Assembly (NCBI RefSeq): GCF_007565055.1
Contig: NC_044564.1
Location: forward strand, 80,248,563 to 80,312,562
DNA: 64,000 bases
Direction: 5' to 3'
From: Rhinopithecus roxellana
Taxonomy: Eukaryota; Chordata; Mammalia; Primates; Cercopithecidae
In this document: in pieces, positions 60,505-64,000 of the stretch
How the letters are laid out: the number at the start of each line of letters is the position of its first letter
Numbering within the stretch: the stretch's first letter is position 1
Position numbers and translations under genes: made by a program
Notes under the pieces: generated by a model
Database searches by the model: none
What the model was told of the DNA's origin: nothing
What the model saw: the letters and a program-made list of their open reading frames with translations, nothing else

Positions 60505-62128
60505 TACACACACACACACTTGTGAGCATGCACACACTACTACTTTCTCTATTTCCACTATTGTAACACCTACAATGCTTTTGGGACTATATCTCTCTTT
60601 CCCGGGACATAATGCATTACTGTAAGTTCTTCCTTCCTTTCTTCCATTTTCAGAGGGAGCAGAAAAAGTAATCACCAAATAAATACAGATGTAGAGGCAC
60701 TGATTGAAGAAAGGTGCCCATGTATGACTGCTTAATTTTCTGAGTGATACAAATCTTGGATCTTTCAGTCAGGGGGAAGAAGCACAGAAGGCCATAGGTT
60801 TTCTTTACTTCCGTTTGTAAATTTCAATTTAGCAATGTAGAGTCTTCCAAGAAACTAATAATAGGTTGGCTGAAAGTGTCAGTTTTGAATATTATCATAA
60901 AATGTCATCTTTCTCTGGGCGCTTACAGCCATTTTAAGCTAACTCAAGCACTGTTAAGCTGGTAGAACTTAAAAAAAAAATACTTATTTCTGACATCTTA
61001 AACTATGATAAAAAACATTCCATCAGCATCATTTTGAGAAAAATTCAATCTTCCTTTAATGTTTACTCACAACCAAAAGCTATTCCTGAACATCTGTGTA
61101 ATGTTACTTTGACACAGATGGTAAAATAGTTATTAATAAAATAACACATGTAAATATTTGGATCCATTTCAGTAGAACTGAGAAAGCTACAAAATCATCT
61201 TACAAAGTAAATTTTCATTGCTGACTCAATGTGCATGTTACTTTGCACCCAAAAGTGCTGCAATTTTCTTTGGTAGTTTTGAAATAACAAGTAACATTTA
61301 TTTTCAAGCCCCTTCAATGTAGTGTGGAAATGACTTCATTTTTATTTCATAGCAGGCCAGGATCCACCTTTATCTCTTAGAATTGTACGCAGGTCGGTAT
61401 ACTGCTTTGAACTGACAAGGCCTAGTCTCCTAAATACAATCTAACTTACCTTTTCAAAGAATAAAAAAATGAAAAAAGAAGAGACATAAAACAATCTTGA
61501 GAAAGTTCTTCAAAAACACAACACATATTGAATTTTTAGAAGTCTTGATGTCTTATAAATCAATGTAGAGTAAGTCGTTTCTACAGGCTTCCAAATGTTT
61601 CCCCTAATTTTTTAATGTCGGTTATTTCATACAACTCTTTTATAATTTTTGTCATTTTTCATTTTTCTTGCACCAGTTTCATTTTAACAATTTGGAAGTT
61701 GATCTTCTTGTCCCTTGGACCATAAAACAGGTTTGTTACTGTGTGTTCAGGAAGCCAAGGCTACTATGAAAAGACCTGGACTAGGAGATGGAAAACCTAG
61801 ACTGAGTGTTACACTTGTATCACATGAGTTTTACCATTGCTGTATGGTCAACTGTCACCTGTCTGTATGGTCAGGCTGGCATCAATCTGCAAACAATAAC
61901 TGGTCTGCACCATAAGGATTTATGGAGATTGGGAGAAAGTATGAATAATGTTCTAGAAATGAGGTAATTTTTTGTTTGTAGAATGATGATAAATAAGAAT
62001 AAAAATATAAATCTGTATATTTTCTATCTTCTTTTTATCATTTCATTTTTTCTAGCAATTAATTTTTAGTAATTTTACAAAAACATTCAATCTGCAATGT
62101 ATAAACAATAAACTGACTCTTACTCACA
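58963..62128. other. Long stretch with simple repeats only
   Basis: No interspersed family recognised over about 3.1 kb. It holds (CAAA)n near 59640-59656, poly-T at 60264-60287 and the CT/CA repeat at 60471-60519. Open frames at 59073-59270, 59699-59881, 60152-60373, 60460-60678 and 61715-61915 are unsupported or low-complexity. Confidence 0.4.
60471..60519. repeat. Compound (CT)n(CA)n microsatellite
   Basis: About nine CT units run into CA units with one T interruption; likely variable in length. Confidence 0.96.
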
Positions 62129-62129
62129 G

Positions 62130-62308
62130 AGAGTCTGAGAAGTACTGAGCTCTAAGACATCCAGAGAGCCAGTTAATGTCTCACAACCTGAATTTCTTTA
62201 TCTGCAAAAATATGAATAATGAACTCCACTCTCTGCATTTTTTACAGAGTATGTGAAAACTAAACACAATTATGTGTTCATAAGCTGTCGATAAATATAA
62301 GGCCTCAT
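62130..62308 (+). mobile_element. Possible MIR, sense
   Basis: The tctcacaacctgaatttctt, tatctgcaaaaatatgaata and tgtgaaaactaaacacaatt blocks resemble the MIR 3' half, diverged. Confidence 0.5.
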
Positions 62309-62509
62309 AGAAATATATAGTCATCATATATTAAATAATAATTATTTGTGAAGTAGCATGGTGTCTCAGCTAAAAGAAGCCTGGCATATATTAGATACTA
62401 AAGGTTTTTTGACTTTATAAATAAATACAAAAATAGAAATTTTGGCAATGGATACAATTGTATACAAAATAACTGTCTCATGGAGCAGCATATGATTTAA
62501 ATGCAAGTC

Positions 62510-62666
62510 ACATCATCTATTAATAGCAAACTTTCTTCCTCTATAAAACAAGGATAATTATCACTACTAATTTCAGGTTGAGGCGAGGAACAAATAATAC
62601 AGTAAAGTATTTAGTGGTTAGTACTTGGTACATGAAAAGTATTCAGTAAGTATTAGTCATATCTTC
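62510..62666 (+). mobile_element. MIR, sense
   Basis: The aaactttcttcctctataaa, acaaggataattatcactac and gaaaagtattcagtaagtat blocks match the MIR 3' half. Confidence 0.7.
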
Positions 62667-62687
62667 AAGTTCTTTATGCTAAGAAAA

Positions 62688-62862
62688 CTACTGAATTCTT
62701 TATATGCAATGTCTTAGTTAATTCTTATAAAAATTTAACCAGATAACTATGATAATCTCCATTTTAAAATAAGGAAACTAAGACTCAATGTGAGCAACTT
62801 CCACAGTCCTACACAGCTACTTTAAATCCATGTCTGTCTATAAAAAAGTCTGGTCAAGTTTC
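62688..62862 (-). mobile_element. MIR, antisense
   Basis: The cttagttaattcttataaaa, gataatctccattttaaaat, aaggaaactaagactcaatg and cctacacagctactttaaat blocks are a reversed MIR lying close to an oppositely oriented one. Confidence 0.75.
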
Positions 62863-63024
62863 CCACAGAATACCACCTCCCAAAAGTCTTCCAAGTCATG
62901 AGAATAAATTTCACAGTCTACATTTTAGAAGCTTTCTCATTTTTATTTATAAACTATGAAGATTTTCTGCATAAGACACAGAATCAACAGATTGCCTGAA
63001 ACATAGAAAAAGGGACCCACTTAC

Positions 63025-63110
63025 CAGTTTGAATTGTTGGGTTCTTCATGCTGGTGGTGGCCACTTTTGGTGCTCTGCTCTGAGCTTCTTCTCATAACCC
63101 TATTTCCACG
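63025..63110 (-). CDS. Candidate 86-nt internal exon of an unidentified gene
   Basis: Read on the minus strand, a pyrimidine-rich tract and AG acceptor (ctattttttggcag, just above 63110) lead into 86 nt that end CTG before a consensus-like donor, gtaagt (63024-63019). Only one frame is open across the segment; the other two hit TGA and TAG early. It gives 28 codons plus 2 nt, so the exon would be phase 0 at its start and leave two bases at its end. The peptide begins RGNRVMRRSSEQ and ends HHQHEEPNNSN: basic and polar, with no membrane segment. I recognise neither the gene nor a domain. It is not in any repeat that I can see. The partner exons would lie outside this window. It could be a decoy (pseudo-exon), a splice-matched non-coding exon, or an alternative cassette exon. 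Confidence 0.5.
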
Positions 63111-64000
63111 CTGCCAAAAAATAGGAAATTAAAAGAAAAATGACACTCGCTTGCTTCAAGAAGGATTTTAATATATTAATGGCCATAACGGTAATAATTA
63201 ACATATATAGTATTTGTTTTATAAATGAAAGAAACACAATAGGGATTAATTCACTTCATGTGTTTGTGATTTTCCATTTTGAAGGTAAGTATATTGTTAT
63301 GTTTAATTGGAATTCATAGAACATAACAATCTATTAAAATTAATCATTAAATTATCTTTTTTATTACATAGATGAATAAAGGAAGCTCATGTTTAAAGCC
63401 ATTCATATATTTGAAGATCTGTGTACTGAAACTCCAGAAGGCAAAATGGTATTTTGTTATAATGTAATGAGGAGAAAACAGACCTGAAGGAGAAAAGACT
63501 TGCTGTGTCAGTAAACCTTTCATTTCAAAGGTTAAAATCTGACAACATGGTCAGCATGCAAGTCAAAGATTATTCCTTGTGGTTTCAGTATTTAATATAT
63601 TGGAAAAGTCAAAAATAGTGATGATTAATTTAAAAGGGAAAATTTAAACACAATCAGTTAAAAACTGTAATCTGCTTTTGGAATTGTAAAATTGTAAAAG
63701 GAAATGAGATGTTCTTTTCAGGATTAGAATATGACGTTTCCATTTTCTTGATCAATCATTTCCTTCTTACCCTATACCACACTAACTCCCTTCTGTGATC
63801 CACAGAGAGAAAGATAAGTTGGCAGAAAACAGTAGAAACAATTCTAAGATAATTTTCATTCACTCAAAAGAACTATAATGAGAAAAAAATGCTTTCTGAA
63901 AATTATTAGAATGTCAATCACTTTCCTTTAAACTTCATATTTACATATCAGATTTCCTCCATGACACTGCCACTTTTGTGACCAATGATAATGGCAATAA
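63111..64000. other. AT-rich flank of the candidate exon
   Basis: No repeat family or second exon recognised. If the exon is real, this is the upstream intron of a minus-strand gene. Confidence 0.4.

Overview
The window reads as non-coding nuclear DNA of a primate. It has no complete protein-coding gene, no RNA gene and no bacterial or viral genome. It is AT-rich and filled with interspersed repeats of many ages: Alu, MIR, L2, L1 and HAL1 fragments, MaLR and ERVL-type LTRs, one GC-rich LTR-like block, Tigger/MER2 and MER5 DNA transposons, and microsatellites. The youngest Alu copies (10814-11106, 29870-30176, 50710-50963, 55382-55686) carry base changes that I associate with Old World monkey AluY lineages rather than human AluY, such as 'ggctcaagcc', 'gagacgggcgg', 'aaaaaactagccgggcgagg' and 'gagatccggcc'. 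I therefore infer a cercopithecid such as a macaque, baboon or vervet. The species cannot be fixed from this alone.

Layout. 0.4-2.5 kb: an antisense L1 with a younger L1 piece inside it, an L1 ORF2 fragment, and a Tigger 3' end. 3.5-9.9 kb: an AluY, two L2 pieces, a MIR split by an Alu, and a 58-bp tandem duplication. 10.5-12.9 kb: a long sense L1 3' half interrupted by an Alu and a MER2-type transposon. 13.9-17.3 kb: an LTR and several MIRs. 17.4-19.3 kb: a diverged pair of roughly 235-bp direct repeats. 20.2-20.8 kb: an antisense MaLR-like LTR containing a (GA)n tract. 23.1-23.9 kb: an L1 3' end. 25.8-30.2 kb: an LTR cluster, including one LTR nested in another. 32.2-34.2 kb: a 1.77-kb GC-rich LTR-like block inside a MIR. 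35.5-36.7 kb: a MIR-L2-LTR-Alu chain. 39-53 kb: mostly unique sequence with scattered old repeats. 54.1-57.3 kb: another direct-repeat pair and a near-full-length HAL1-like element carrying a young Alu. 58.2-59.0 kb: an LTR and an L1 end. 62.1-62.9 kb: MIRs.

The one plausible piece of a host gene is an 86-nt candidate internal exon on the minus strand at 63025-63110. It has a good polypyrimidine tract and AG acceptor, a consensus-like gtaagt donor and a single open frame. If it is real, much of the window is probably intron of a minus-strand gene; I could not identify that gene. The longer open frames elsewhere overlap repeats and are not genes. Repeat family names come from remembered consensus sequences without a database search, so subfamily labels and edges are approximate.
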